Assembly (NCBI RefSeq): GCF_036625275.1
Contig: NZ_JAZKUD010000008.1
Coordinates: 1 to 64,000, forward strand
Reading direction: 5' to 3'
Origin: Accumulibacter sp036625275
GTDB lineage: Bacteria; Pseudomonadota; Gammaproteobacteria; Burkholderiales; Rhodocyclaceae
Length of the DNA: 64,000 nt
Part shown: positions 43,095-52,262 of the stretch, piece by piece
Numbering within the stretch: position 1 is the first letter of the stretch
Layout: every line of letters begins with the position of its first letter
Program-made: the position numbers and the translations under genes
The notes under the pieces: model-generated
Databases searched by the model: none
Told to the model about the DNA's origin: nothing
Seen by the model: only the letters and a program-made list of their open reading frames with translations

Positions 43095-44729
43095 TCATGC
43101 CAGATGCTGCCGGCTGAACGCCAGCAGTCCCTGTGTCGATGCGTCGAATTTTTCTGCCAGGGGCGGATTGGCAATTGCCGGCAGGATGCTGCTGGCAACG
43201 GCCTTGCCAAGCTCGACGCCCCACTGGTCGAAAGAGTTGAGCCCCCAGATGGCGCCCTGCACAAATACCTTGTGCTCGTACAGTGCAATCAGCGCACCGA
43301 GTGTTTGCGGATCAAGGCGGGAAAGCAGCAGTGTCGATGATGGCTGATTGCCGGCAAACACCTTGTGCGGCAAGAGGGATTCAAGCGCCGTAGCCGGCAT
43401 CGTGCCGTGCAATTCGCGACGTGCCTCTTCGGCTGTCTTGCCGAACGCCAGGGCCGCGCTTTGTGCAAAACAGTTGGCGAGCAAAGCCTCCTGATGACCG
43501 GGGAGAGGATAGTCAGAGCGTACGGCAGCGATGAAATCACAGGGTACCAGTCGCCCGCCCTGGTGAAGCAGCTGAAAGAAGGCATGCTGGCCATTATTGC
43601 CAAGTTCGCCCCAGACGATGGGATTGGATGCACAGGCCAGTGGCTGCCCGTCGCTGCCGACCGACTTGCCATTGCTTTCCATTTCGAGCTGCTGCAGGAA
43701 CGACGGGAAATATTTCAGCGACTCGTTGTAGGGCAACACCGCATTGTTCGTTGCACCCAGGAAATTGGTGTTCCAGATGCCGATCAGGGCCATCACCACC
43801 GGCAGGTTGCGCTCGTAAGGTGTGCTGAAAAAATGTTCATCCATACGTTCGGCACCGGCCAGAAGATCAGCGAAAGCGTGCGGACCAATGGCGATCATCA
43901 GTGCCAGTCCAACCGCCGACCACAACGAGAAACGTCCGCCTACCCAGTCCCAGAGGGGAAAGACGGCCTCTGCCCTGATGCCGAACTTGACCGCACGCTC
44001 GGGTTTGGCCGTTAGTGCTGCAAAGTGGCGGGACACGGCAGCGGTGTCGCCGAGGTTGGCCACCAGCCAGTCGCGTGCCGTTTGTGCATTGAGCATGGTT
44101 TCCTGCGTGGTGAAAGTCTTGCTGGCAACCAGGAACAAGGTCGTGCGTGGGTCGAGCGTTTGCAGGAGTGGCGCCAGTTGAGCGCCATCGAGGTTGGAGA
44201 CGTAATGTACGCCAAGTGCCGGATGCGAGATTGAACGCAAGGCGTAATCAAGCATTTTTGGCCCCAGGTCAGAACCGCCGATGCCGATATTGACGACATG
44301 ACGAATCGGCATGCCGGTGAAACCCAGCGCTTGCCCGGAGCGAATCCTGTCGGCAAAGGCCGCCATCCGCTGACGCGTGGTGATAACTTCGGGCATCACG
44401 TCCAGATCGGCACTGGGGAAGGGACTGCTCGATCGCCGCAGGGCAACATGCAGAACCGACCGATCTTCGCTGGCATTGATTTTCTCCCCGCTGAACATGC
44501 GGGAGGTCAACTCGTCCAGTCGGGCCTCACGGGCCAATGCGGCCAGCAGGGCAAGTGTTGTCGAATCGATGCGTTGCTTCGAGAAGTCGTAATAGATGCC
44601 GTCGTAGCTTAGCGAGAGCGATGCTACACGCCCAGGATCGTTGGCAAAAAATTGTCTGAGATGCACCGGCGCGAGCGATAGCCGGTGCGCTTCGATAGCC
44701 TTCCAGGAGGCTGAGGCGGTGATGTTCAT
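43095..44729 (-). CDS. pgi: Glucose-6-phosphate isomerase
   Basis: Pgi interconverts fructose-6-phosphate and glucose-6-phosphate. It has 544 residues. NIGIGGSDLGPKMLDYAL is the sugar-phosphate-binding SIS segment. FSLWSAVGLALMIAIGP, GELGNNGQHAFFQLLHQG with the catalytic Glu, and the C-terminal NSFDQWGVELGKAVA are all present. First gene of the minus-strand glycogen series pgi-pgm-glgC-glgA, supplying the pathway from hexose-phosphate to polymer. Confidence 0.96.
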   Translation of the reverse strand: MNITASASWKAIEAHRLSLAPVHLRQFFANDPGRVASLSLSYDGIYYDFSKQRIDSTTLALLAALAREARLDELTSRMFSGEKINASEDRSVLHVALRRSSSPFPSADLDVMPEVITTRQRMAAFADRIRSGQALGFTGMPIRHVVNIGIGGSDLGPKMLDYALRSISHPALGVHYVSNLDGAQLAPLLQTLDPRTTLFLVASKTFTTQETMLNAQTARDWLVANLGDTAAVSRHFAALTAKPERAVKFGIRAEAVFPLWDWVGGRFSLWSAVGLALMIAIGPHAFADLLAGAERMDEHFFSTPYERNLPVVMALIGIWNTNFLGATNNAVLPYNESLKYFPSFLQQLEMESNGKSVGSDGQPLACASNPIVWGELGNNGQHAFFQLLHQGGRLVPCDFIAAVRSDYPLPGHQEALLANCFAQSAALAFGKTAEEARRELHGTMPATALESLLPHKVFAGNQPSSTLLLSRLDPQTLGALIALYEHKVFVQGAIWGLNSFDQWGVELGKAVASSILPAIANPPLAEKFDASTQGLLAFSRQHLA

Positions 44730-44976
44730 GGTCGATGGAAGCTCATGGATGAGTGATCAGGCCGGTTGCAGACGGCCTGTGGAGGGGGGTGTGACGAAAT
44801 ATGACAGGATATGCCGTTCCGGTTATCAGCTTGCCAGAATGCTCGGAAGAACGCAAAAAAGAATGATGGCAGGACATTGCAAAGCACCTGGCGAAATTTT
44901 TCCCGGCGAAATCCGATCCTCGCGGGTCACGATGGGCGCTGTTGACGGGATGCTGGCCGGGTCATCGGCGTGCACT

Positions 44977-45006
44977 GGGAACGGCCAAGAGGGGGAACGG
45001 CCAAGA
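44977..45006. repeat. Tandem 14-bp direct repeat upstream of pgi
   Basis: GGGAACGGCCAAGA occurs twice, 16 bp apart, in the 282-bp spacer between the hemerythrin stop and pgi. No other feature was found in that spacer. Confidence 0.5.
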
Positions 45007-45011
45007 TGGAA

Positions 45012-45455
45012 TCAGATGATCGACGCTGCGGCAGGCATGCTGTTGGCAGGTCTCGCCTTGCGGCCACGCACGCTGGCTGCGAAGGGCTTGTCTTCCTCGG
45101 AGATATGGCGTTCAAACCAGTACTCGGCATAACGCAGAAAGGAATGGACATCGCGCGCACCATTGCGCACTTCGTCGAACGCCTTGCGCAGCGACTGCAG
45201 ATTTTCTCGGTGCACGGCATCGTGATCAAGGAAGTCGATGCCGACTTCCCGGGCAATGCGCTTTTCGGTGTTGAAATGGTGCTCCAGATAATCGAGCAGG
45301 CGGTCGAACGCAGAAAAAGAGATCGGTTCGCTTCCAAAGCACGCCCCCTTGAGCGACTCAATTCGCTGAAAGATCTCTTCGTGCTGCGCATCAATTTCCG
45401 GGAGATCGATCACTAAGGCCTCCGGCAGCAAACCGGTAGAATTGATCTCCATCAC
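45012..45455 (-). CDS. Bacteriohemerythrin-like protein
   Basis: A 147-residue single-domain hemerythrin, a four-helix bundle with a di-iron site that binds oxygen. Candidate ligands are His25 (DAQHEEI), His59/His60 and Glu64 (LEHHFNTEK), His78/His82 (HDAVH), His117 and Asp122 (ERHISEED). Such proteins serve oxygen storage, delivery or sensing. It lies downstream of lexA with its own 117-bp AT-rich spacer, which contains a TATACT-like -10 box. Confidence 0.88.
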   Translation of the reverse strand: MMEINSTGLLPEALVIDLPEIDAQHEEIFQRIESLKGACFGSEPISFSAFDRLLDYLEHHFNTEKRIAREVGIDFLDHDAVHRENLQSLRKAFDEVRNGARDVHSFLRYAEYWFERHISEEDKPFAASVRGRKARPANSMPAAASII

Positions 45456-45572
45456 AATAGGCTCTCCAGGAAAGGTTCAACCATTCTCTTGATACAGTAT
45501 AAAAAAAGAGCGTGAACAATTCCACAAAAATCAGCATTTTCTTAAGCAGACGGCAGTCAGTCGAGAGCGCAC

Positions 45573-46184
45573 TCACATCGACTCACGACCGCGGATCAGG
45601 CCGACCACCACGCCTTCGATGGCCAGTGTACGGGTGCCCGTGTTGACGGTGATCGGCGCAAAATCGGGATGCTCGGCGATCAGTTGGATCATGTCGCCCT
45701 GCTGGTGAAAACGCTTGACCGTCACCTCGTCATCCAGCCTGGCCACGACAATCTGGCCATGGTGCGCTTCGCTGCTGCGGTGCACGGCGAGCAGGTCACC
45801 CTCCAGAATTCCGGCGTCATGCATCGACATGCCGTGCACGCGCAACAGGAAATCGGCACGCGGGCTGAACAGGCCGGGATCAAGGGTATAACGACGTTGA
45901 ATGTTTTCCACGGCCAGTATTGGACTGCCGGCAGCCACGTTGCCGATCAATGGCAGTCCAAGTTGTTCGACCAGCCGAATTCCCCGCGCCGAGCCCGGTT
46001 CAAGGATGATGGTGCCTTTCCTGGCGAGCGCTCTGAGGTGTTCTTCAGCCGCATTATGCGAGGCAAAGCCAAAGGCATGGGCAATCTCGGCCCGCGTCGG
46101 TGGCGCGCCAAGGTTCTCCAGGGTGTCGCGGATAAAGTCGAGTATTTCCCTCTGTCGCGGGGTAAGCGGTATCACTTTGAGCAT
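45573..46184 (-). CDS. lexA: LexA repressor
   Basis: LexA represses SOS genes and cleaves itself when RecA is activated. It has 203 residues. The N-terminal winged helix contains LTPRQREILDFIRDTLENLG. The Ala85-Gly86 scissile bond is in NVAAGSP, the nucleophile is Ser120 (HGMSMHDAGILEGD), and the general base is Lys157 (DDEVTVKRFH). A CTGT-N8-ACAG SOS box begins 25 bp upstream of the start, indicating autoregulation. Confidence 0.97.
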   Translation of the reverse strand: MLKVIPLTPRQREILDFIRDTLENLGAPPTRAEIAHAFGFASHNAAEEHLRALARKGTIILEPGSARGIRLVEQLGLPLIGNVAAGSPILAVENIQRRYTLDPGLFSPRADFLLRVHGMSMHDAGILEGDLLAVHRSSEAHHGQIVVARLDDEVTVKRFHQQGDMIQLIAEHPDFAPITVNTGTRTLAIEGVVVGLIRGRESM

Positions 46185-46208
46185 GGCCGTGGCCTTCCAT
46201 CGTCAAGG

Positions 46209-46224
46209 CTGTATCTCCATACAG
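46209..46224. promoter_or_regulatory. LexA (SOS) box upstream of lexA
   Basis: CTGTATCTCCATACAG, an exact CTGT-N8-ACAG match with 6-bp perfect arms, 25 bp before the lexA start codon. Confidence 0.92.
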
Positions 46225-46328
46225 ATTATCACGTAAAGGCAAGTGGTGACAGTAGGCTTGGGGGTCCGGACAGGGTAAATTTCTTCTCTTCGAGCGATCG
46301 TCATTCCTGCCGGGGATTGCTGTTCCGG

Positions 46329-47759
46329 TCAGAGCAGCGGACTCATCACTTGCACGGCATTTTCGAGCACGCGACGCCAGTGTGGGCGCGCACGCCATTG
46401 TCCCAGCAGCAGGGGTCGTGAGCGCGATTCGTAATGGCGTTGCAGTTCGCGGACTTCGGCCGAGAATTGCTGGTCGTAGACGATCAGCGAAACTTCGAAG
46501 TTGAGTTCGAAGCTGCGCAGATCAAGATTGACGGTGCCAAAGATCGTCACCTGCTCATCAATGACCATGCTTTTGGTATGCAGCAGACCGTCTGTGAAAT
46601 GCAGGATGATGATGCCGACGGCCAGCAGGTCATCGTTGTAGGCGTCGCTGGCGTAGCGGACGAGCCAGGAATCGATTTTCTGGGGAACGATCAGAATGAC
46701 ACGTACGCCACGTGCAGCCGCCGAGCGAAGCGCAACCAGCAGCATTTCACTGGGAACGAAATAGGGTGTGGTCAGAACGATCTCGCGCCTGGCCGCGTAG
46801 ATTGCCGTGAGCAGCAGCGCCTCGATGTGGCGGGTCGAGGCCTGCGGGCCAGACGGGAAGATCTGCACCTGGCTGTTACCGGCGAGCGACAGTGCGGGTG
46901 CCTGCGGCGGTGCGAAATCACCACCGGACTGCAGGACGGTCAGCGATAGCGACACTGCTTCGAGAGCCCAGGCCGCCGGACCTTCGATCCGGACCATCGC
47001 ATCGACCCATTCGCCGACACCGGCGCTCTGCTTGAAGAAGCGTGGGTCGGCGATATTCATGCTGCCAGTATAGGCAAGGCGGCGGTCGATGACGGCGATT
47101 TTGCGATGATCACGCAGGTCGAGGCGGACGAACAGAACGCGCAGGGGATTGACCGGCAGGACTTCGACGATCTCGACGCCGGCGGTCCGCAGCCGTTCGA
47201 TCGCTGTACTGCGAAAAAAGGAGCGACTGCCAAGCGAATCCATCAGTGCGCGGCAGAAGACGCCGCGGCCTGCGGCATTGACCAGCGCGGTGACCAGATC
47301 ATCGACGAAGCCGCCGGCACTCCAGATGTAGAACTCCAGGTGCACCGTACTGCAGGCGGCGTCGATGTCGGCAATCAGCGTGCGCATGATCGACTCACTG
47401 TCGACGAGCAGTTGCAGTCGATGGCCACCCATCAGCGGCAGGCCGGCAAGACCGGTTGCGAGCCGGCTGATACTCTCCGCTCCGCTGGCGAGGGTGGCGG
47501 GCGCAACCACGTCTTTTACCGGCATATTCCCGGCCCAGCGCAGGATCTGTGGTTGCAGGGTAATGGCCCGCTGCATCCAGGTCCTGCCGAGACGGCGTTC
47601 GCCGATCAGCAGATACGCCAGTGCGCCGATGGCCGGCAGAAGAATGACCAGTAGCAGCCACGCCAGCGCCGTGCCGTGTGAACTTCGCCGCGAAAAGATG
47701 CGCAGCGAAACCGCCAGTGCCAGTGCCAGATAGACGAAAGAAAGAAGACTGAAAACCAT
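46329..47759 (-). CDS. Cardiolipin synthase (phospholipase D family)
   Basis: A 476-residue inner-membrane enzyme joining two phosphatidylglycerols to give cardiolipin and glycerol. Two N-terminal helices (MVFSLLSFVYLALALAVSL and HGTALAWLLLVILLPAIGAL) precede two HKD motifs: DHRKIAVIDRRLAYTGSMN and HTKSMVIDEQVTIFGTVNLD. This is the ClsA layout. The start at 47759 gives the family N-terminus; ten codons upstream are also open. Convergent fragments and the divergent EAL gene lie upstream. Confidence 0.93.
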   Translation of the reverse strand: MVFSLLSFVYLALALAVSLRIFSRRSSHGTALAWLLLVILLPAIGALAYLLIGERRLGRTWMQRAITLQPQILRWAGNMPVKDVVAPATLASGAESISRLATGLAGLPLMGGHRLQLLVDSESIMRTLIADIDAACSTVHLEFYIWSAGGFVDDLVTALVNAAGRGVFCRALMDSLGSRSFFRSTAIERLRTAGVEIVEVLPVNPLRVLFVRLDLRDHRKIAVIDRRLAYTGSMNIADPRFFKQSAGVGEWVDAMVRIEGPAAWALEAVSLSLTVLQSGGDFAPPQAPALSLAGNSQVQIFPSGPQASTRHIEALLLTAIYAARREIVLTTPYFVPSEMLLVALRSAAARGVRVILIVPQKIDSWLVRYASDAYNDDLLAVGIIILHFTDGLLHTKSMVIDEQVTIFGTVNLDLRSFELNFEVSLIVYDQQFSAEVRELQRHYESRSRPLLLGQWRARPHWRRVLENAVQVMSPLL

Positions 47760-47801
47760 GTAGGGCAGTATGAGACTGTTGCACCGCATGGGTCAACGTG
47801 A

Positions 47802-47918
47802 TGCAGCACGGCAGTTCGCGACGTTTTCGCTCTGATCGGGCGACTTGCCGGCTCGCACGCCAAGGGCATCCTCAGCGCCGAGGAGTTCGCTGCCCAAAAG
47901 ACGGAACTCTTGACTTGA
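47802..47918 (+). pseudogene. SHOCT-domain C-terminal fragment
   Basis: An in-frame stretch ending with a stop reads DVFALIGRLAGSHAKGILSA, then EEFAAQKTELL. This matches the SHOCT domain (short C-terminal domain, consensus G-x-I-T-x-E-E-F-x-x-x-K-x-x-L-L). An in-frame stop lies just upstream and no start is present, so only the 3' tail of a lost gene remains, in the spacer between cls and the EAL regulator. Confidence 0.55.
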
Positions 47919-48027
47919 GCCGGACCTGGGATTTGGTGACAATAGCAAATGATGCTGCGCTCACCCGACCTGTTGAGCGTACCTGGCCATCGGTCACCAG
48001 ACCCTTTGCCACAGTGAGGAGAGAGCA

Positions 48028-50268
48028 ATGCCCGATTTGAATGATGACCTGGTCTTCGTCGAAGACGACGGGCCTGGGCGCGATAACGACGGAGCGGCCT
48101 GTCCGTGGCGAATTCTGGTGGTGGACGACGATCCGGGCGTGCATGAGGCGACCCGCTTTGCTCTTGCCAACATCATCATTCTTGATCGTCCTCTGGCGCT
48201 GTTTCATGCCAGTTCGGGAGCCGAGGCCGTGGCCCTGCTGCGGGTGACGGAGAAAATCGCGGTGGTTCTCCTCGACGTGGTCATGGAAACTGACGATGCC
48301 GGCCTGCGCATGGTCGACACCATTCGCAACGAGCTCAAACTTGCCAACTGTCGCATCATCCTGCGCACCGGCCAGCCGGGCCAGGCGCCCGAGGCCGAGA
48401 CGATCACCCGCTACGACATCAACGACTACAAGACCAAGAGCGAACTGACCCAGAACAGGCTGTTCATCACCCTCACCACGGCGATCCGTTCCTACGACCA
48501 GTTGCTGCGCCTGGATGCCACCCGCCGGGGTCTGGAAAAGATCGTCGCTGCCAGTAACCAGTTCATCGCCGCGCAGGGATTGCAAAGCTTTGCCGACGGC
48601 GTCATTACCCAGATTGCTGGCCTGCTCGGCATCGAGCCGGAGGGTCTGGTCTGCTGCGCTGCCGCCCAGGACCACTCCGCGGTCAATGGTCGCCGCGAGT
48701 TTTACATCATTGCCGCTGCCGGCCATTTCCGCACGCTCATCCAGCGGCGCCTGTGCGAGATCGACGACCCACGCATTCTCGGTCAACTGATGATGGCGCT
48801 GAAGGAACGCCGCAGCCTCATCGAGCCTGACAACATCACGCTCTATTTCGCCAAGACCTCTGCAGAGGGTTTCGCGGCCTTTATCGATTCGGCCCGGCCC
48901 ATCAGTGACGTGGATCAGGAACTGCTCAAGGTCTTCTGCACGAACATCGCACTCTGTGCGAAAAACATCGAGCTGGTGACGAAATTGCGCCGTGATGCCC
49001 TCTTCGACCGGCAGTTGGGCCTGCCCAACCGCACGGCACTGATTTGCGAACTCGACCAGTGCATGATGATGCAACAGGAGAGCGGCTGCGCCCTGGCCAT
49101 CGTCGACATCGACCAGTTTGCTTTGGCCAACGATTTGCTTGGTCACGACTACGGCGACGCCCTGCTCAAGGCGACCGCCCAGCGCCTGGGGGAACACCTC
49201 CCAGCCAACGTCTTCATCGCCCGCCTCGCCGGCGATGCCTTCGCGGTCATGGGTCCGAAAATCGCGGTCAACGGGGAAATTCTCCAGGCCTGTTTTCAGA
49301 CTCCGTTCGTGATCGAGGGAGTGCACCAGCCAGTATCCGTCTGTGTCGGCATCACGCTGTTGGAGGGCGGTGGCCGTTCCGGGATCGAGTACATCAGAGA
49401 CAGCTACCTGGCTCTGAAACAGGCAAAAACCGCTGGCCTGGGGCAGACGGTGCTCTTCTCCCAGGAACTCGGCAGCGCAGTTCGGGAGCGCGCGCATCTG
49501 CTGCGCGACCTTCGCCTGTCCTTCGAGCAGAAGCAATTGTTCCTCACCTATCAGCCCCAGATCGAACTGAGTTCCGGCCGCATCATCGGCGTCGAGGCCC
49601 TGATGCGCTGGCGCCGCGAAGATGGTGCTCTGGTGCCACCGGAAAGCTTCATTCCCATTGCCGAGCAATCGGGTCTGATCGTTGATATGGGTCATTGGCT
49701 GCTGCAGACGGCCCTCCAGGCCCTGCAGCGTTTTCGCGTCGCTGGCTGTACGGACTTGCGGATGGCAGTGAACATCTCGCCGGTACAGCTTCGCCAACCG
49801 GGTTTCGTCGAATCGGTCAGCGAGTCTCTGCTCCTGACCCGGAGCAGACCCGCCGATCTGGAACTGGAAATCACCGAATCGGTTGCCGTCGGCGGCCTCG
49901 AACCCGTCATTGCCCTGCTCAAACGCCTGCGTGCCATGGGAGTCACGGTGGCCATCGACGATTTCGGTACCGGCTACTCGTCCCTGTCCTACCTCGACAA
50001 GCTGCCGGCCGACCGTCTCAAGCTCGACCGCAGCTTCGTCCGCGCCCTTGAACGCGACGACAACGGTACGCGCATCGCCCGCATGATCATCGTTCTCGGC
50101 CGGGAACTGGGTTTGCAGGTCATTGCCGAAGGCGTCGAGAACCAGAAACTGGAGGAACTGGTCATGGCACTGGGTTGCAACGAGACCCAAGGCTACCATT
50201 ATGGCTACCCGATGCAGGAAAGCGAATTCATTGCCTGGCATGCCCGGTATAAAGGAGAACATGCTTGA
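48028..50268 (+). CDS. REC-DUF3369-GGDEF-EAL response regulator (probable c-di-GMP phosphodiesterase)
   Basis: A 746-residue regulator. The receiver domain has Asp83 (LLDVVMETDD) as the phosphorylation site. A DUF3369 sensor domain follows (about residues 160-300). The GGDEF domain is degenerate: the active-site loop reads LAGDAF, so cyclase activity is unlikely. The EAL domain is complete, with VEALMRW, the metal-binding EITES and DDFGTGYSSLSYLDKLPADR, so phosphodiesterase activity is expected. No kinase gene is adjacent, but the tail of one directly follows. Confidence 0.92.
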   Translation: MPDLNDDLVFVEDDGPGRDNDGAACPWRILVVDDDPGVHEATRFALANIIILDRPLALFHASSGAEAVALLRVTEKIAVVLLDVVMETDDAGLRMVDTIRNELKLANCRIILRTGQPGQAPEAETITRYDINDYKTKSELTQNRLFITLTTAIRSYDQLLRLDATRRGLEKIVAASNQFIAAQGLQSFADGVITQIAGLLGIEPEGLVCCAAAQDHSAVNGRREFYIIAAAGHFRTLIQRRLCEIDDPRILGQLMMALKERRSLIEPDNITLYFAKTSAEGFAAFIDSARPISDVDQELLKVFCTNIALCAKNIELVTKLRRDALFDRQLGLPNRTALICELDQCMMMQQESGCALAIVDIDQFALANDLLGHDYGDALLKATAQRLGEHLPANVFIARLAGDAFAVMGPKIAVNGEILQACFQTPFVIEGVHQPVSVCVGITLLEGGGRSGIEYIRDSYLALKQAKTAGLGQTVLFSQELGSAVRERAHLLRDLRLSFEQKQLFLTYQPQIELSSGRIIGVEALMRWRREDGALVPPESFIPIAEQSGLIVDMGHWLLQTALQALQRFRVAGCTDLRMAVNISPVQLRQPGFVESVSESLLLTRSRPADLELEITESVAVGGLEPVIALLKRLRAMGVTVAIDDFGTGYSSLSYLDKLPADRLKLDRSFVRALERDDNGTRIARMIIVLGRELGLQVIAEGVENQKLEELVMALGCNETQGYHYGYPMQESEFIAWHARYKGEHA

Positions 50269-50385
50269 AACGCTCGGCTCTCGACTGATGGCTCGAGGCT
50301 CCAGGTCGACAGCGTAGCCGGTGCCAGTACCCCCTTTACGATCAGCCTGCCACTCGTCGCACCGGCCATGCCGGCTGCCGCCTGA
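50269..50385 (+). pseudogene. Histidine kinase C-terminal fragment
   Basis: Directly after the EAL regulator's stop and in the same frame, 38 codons read on to RLQVDSVAGASTPFTISLPL, then VAPAMPAAA and a stop. This resembles the G-x-G-S/T-x-F-x-x-x-L-P end of the HATPase domain of sensor kinases. The kinase body is missing. Deletion of a kinase gene that once paired with the receiver of the EAL protein would explain this. Confidence 0.5.
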
Positions 50386-50405
50386 TTACCCCTGCCCGGA
50401 GCCAT

Positions 50406-52097
50406 TCAGGCAGCCCGTGTCTTGCAGCCAACGCCAGCGCTTGCGGTCAGTCGATTGACGCCATTCACCAGGGCCCGGATCGACGCGGTCACGATGTTCG
50501 CATCGATGCCCACACCGTAACATTCGCCAGCGCTGCCGGCGCGCGTCAGTTCCATGAATGCACAGGCACTGGCATCGCTGCCGCCGCTGCTCATCGAGCG
50601 TTCTTCATAGCTGCGCACCTGCACGACCAGACCGGCGCCGCGCAGTGCCTGCACCGCTGCATCGATCGGACCATTGCCTTCGCCGGCCAGCAGGTGCGCC
50701 CGCCCGTCGATCTCGACGCTGAGGCGGATGCCCTGGGCGCTGCCATGCTCGAAAAGGTGGTGTTCGAGGTAGCGCACGGGATGATCGACGCCGAGATAGG
50801 TCCCGGAGAACAATTTCCAGATGTCGGCGGCGCTCATTTCTCCACCATGGCTATCGGTATGCGCCTGCACCACCCGCGAAAACTCGACCTGCAGGCGACG
50901 CGGCAGAACCACACCGTATTCGGCCTCGAGCAGATAGGCGATGCCGCCTTTTCCGGACTGGCTATTGACCCGGATCACTGAATCGTAGCTGCGGCCGACG
51001 TCGGCCGGGTCGATCGGCAGATAGGGAATGCTCCACGCGGCATCGGGCTGCTGCACGGCAAAACCTTTCCGGATCGCATCCTGGTGCGATCCGGAAAAAG
51101 CCGTGAACACCAGGTCGCCGACGTAGGGATGGCGCGGGTGGATCGGCAGGCGGTTGCAGTGCTCGACGGTACGCGCGACGGCGTTGATGTCCGAGAAATC
51201 GAGACCCGGCGGCACGCCTTGGGTGTACAGATTGAGCGCCAGGGTGACGAGGTCGACGTTGCCGGTACGTTCGCCATTGCCGAAAAGGCAACCCTCGACG
51301 CGCTCGGCGCCGGCCATCATCGCCAACTCGGCAGCCGCCACCGCCGTACCGCGGTCGTTGTGCGGATGCACGCTGAGGATGATGCTGTCACGGCGCGCGA
51401 GGTGGCGGTGCATCCACTCGATCTGATCGGCGTAGACGTTGGGCGTCGTCACCTCGACCGTGGTCGGCAGATTGAGGATCACCTGGTCCTTTGGAGTCGC
51501 GCCCCAGGCGGCGGTCACCGCGTCGCAGATTTCGAGGGCAAAATCGAGCTCGGTGGCGGTGAAGGTTTCCGGGCTGTATTCGAGCACCCATTCAGTCTCC
51601 GGCTGTGCGTCGGTGAGTTCCCTGATCAGGCGTACGGCGGCGACCGCCATCTCCACGACCTCGCTCTTGCTCAGCGCAAAGACATTCTCCCGGAACGGTT
51701 TCGAGGTGGCATTATAGACATGCACGATGGCCCGCCGCGCTCCTCTGAGCGATTCAATGCTGCGACGGATCAGGTGCTCGCGAGCCTGCGTGAGCACTTC
51801 GATGCTGACATCGTCGGGCACATGGCCGCCTTCGATCAACTCGCGAACGAAGTCGAAATCGGTCTGTGAGGCGGAAGGGAAGGCCACCTCGATTTCCTTG
51901 AAACCGATCTTGCAGAGGGTGCGGAACAGGCGCATCTTGCGTTCCGCGTTCATCGGCTCGAAAAGGGCCTGGTTGCCGTCGCGCAGATCGGTGCTCATCC
52001 AGATCGGTGCCGCGCTGAGGGTCCGACCCGGCCATTGACGATCAGTGAGTTTGACCGCCGGGAAAGGACTGTACTTGAGTGAAGGATTGTTCAACAT
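50406..52097 (-). CDS. leuA: 2-isopropylmalate synthase
   Basis: LeuA condenses acetyl-CoA with 2-ketoisovalerate at the start of leucine synthesis. It has 563 residues, the longer LeuA type. The catalytic barrel opens with WMSTDLRDGNQALFEPM (metal-binding Asp and catalytic Arg). HPHNDRGTAVAAAELAMMAGA carries the metal His residues, and GNGERTGNVDLV follows. The C-terminal regulatory domain, where leucine binds, is complete (residues about 430-563). No leader peptide was found. Divergent from an Lrp-type regulator that may control it. Confidence 0.95.
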   Translation of the reverse strand: MLNNPSLKYSPFPAVKLTDRQWPGRTLSAAPIWMSTDLRDGNQALFEPMNAERKMRLFRTLCKIGFKEIEVAFPSASQTDFDFVRELIEGGHVPDDVSIEVLTQAREHLIRRSIESLRGARRAIVHVYNATSKPFRENVFALSKSEVVEMAVAAVRLIRELTDAQPETEWVLEYSPETFTATELDFALEICDAVTAAWGATPKDQVILNLPTTVEVTTPNVYADQIEWMHRHLARRDSIILSVHPHNDRGTAVAAAELAMMAGAERVEGCLFGNGERTGNVDLVTLALNLYTQGVPPGLDFSDINAVARTVEHCNRLPIHPRHPYVGDLVFTAFSGSHQDAIRKGFAVQQPDAAWSIPYLPIDPADVGRSYDSVIRVNSQSGKGGIAYLLEAEYGVVLPRRLQVEFSRVVQAHTDSHGGEMSAADIWKLFSGTYLGVDHPVRYLEHHLFEHGSAQGIRLSVEIDGRAHLLAGEGNGPIDAAVQALRGAGLVVQVRSYEERSMSSGGSDASACAFMELTRAGSAGECYGVGIDANIVTASIRALVNGVNRLTASAGVGCKTRAA

Positions 52098-52262
52098 GAT
52101 CGTGGGCTCCTGAGTGTTGGCTGACAGGACAAGATGCTACGCAGGATTGCCCGGCAGGTGTTTGCGTTTTTGTGCGCATTTCCCTGCACATATGGCAGAT
52201 TATTGCTTAAAATCTAGTTATAGAAGCAGGTTCTGTGGTCAATCGTCCGCACAGGAGACTTC

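Noticed and set aside
47872..50262. Long open frame (796 codons) on the minus strand opposite the EAL regulator
   Set aside because: Antisense shadow of a multidomain protein with clear motifs; its translation has no recognisable domain.
52098..52262. Leucine-rich leader peptide for leuA attenuation
   Set aside because: No short ORF with a run of Leu codons followed by a terminator was found upstream of leuA on the minus strand.
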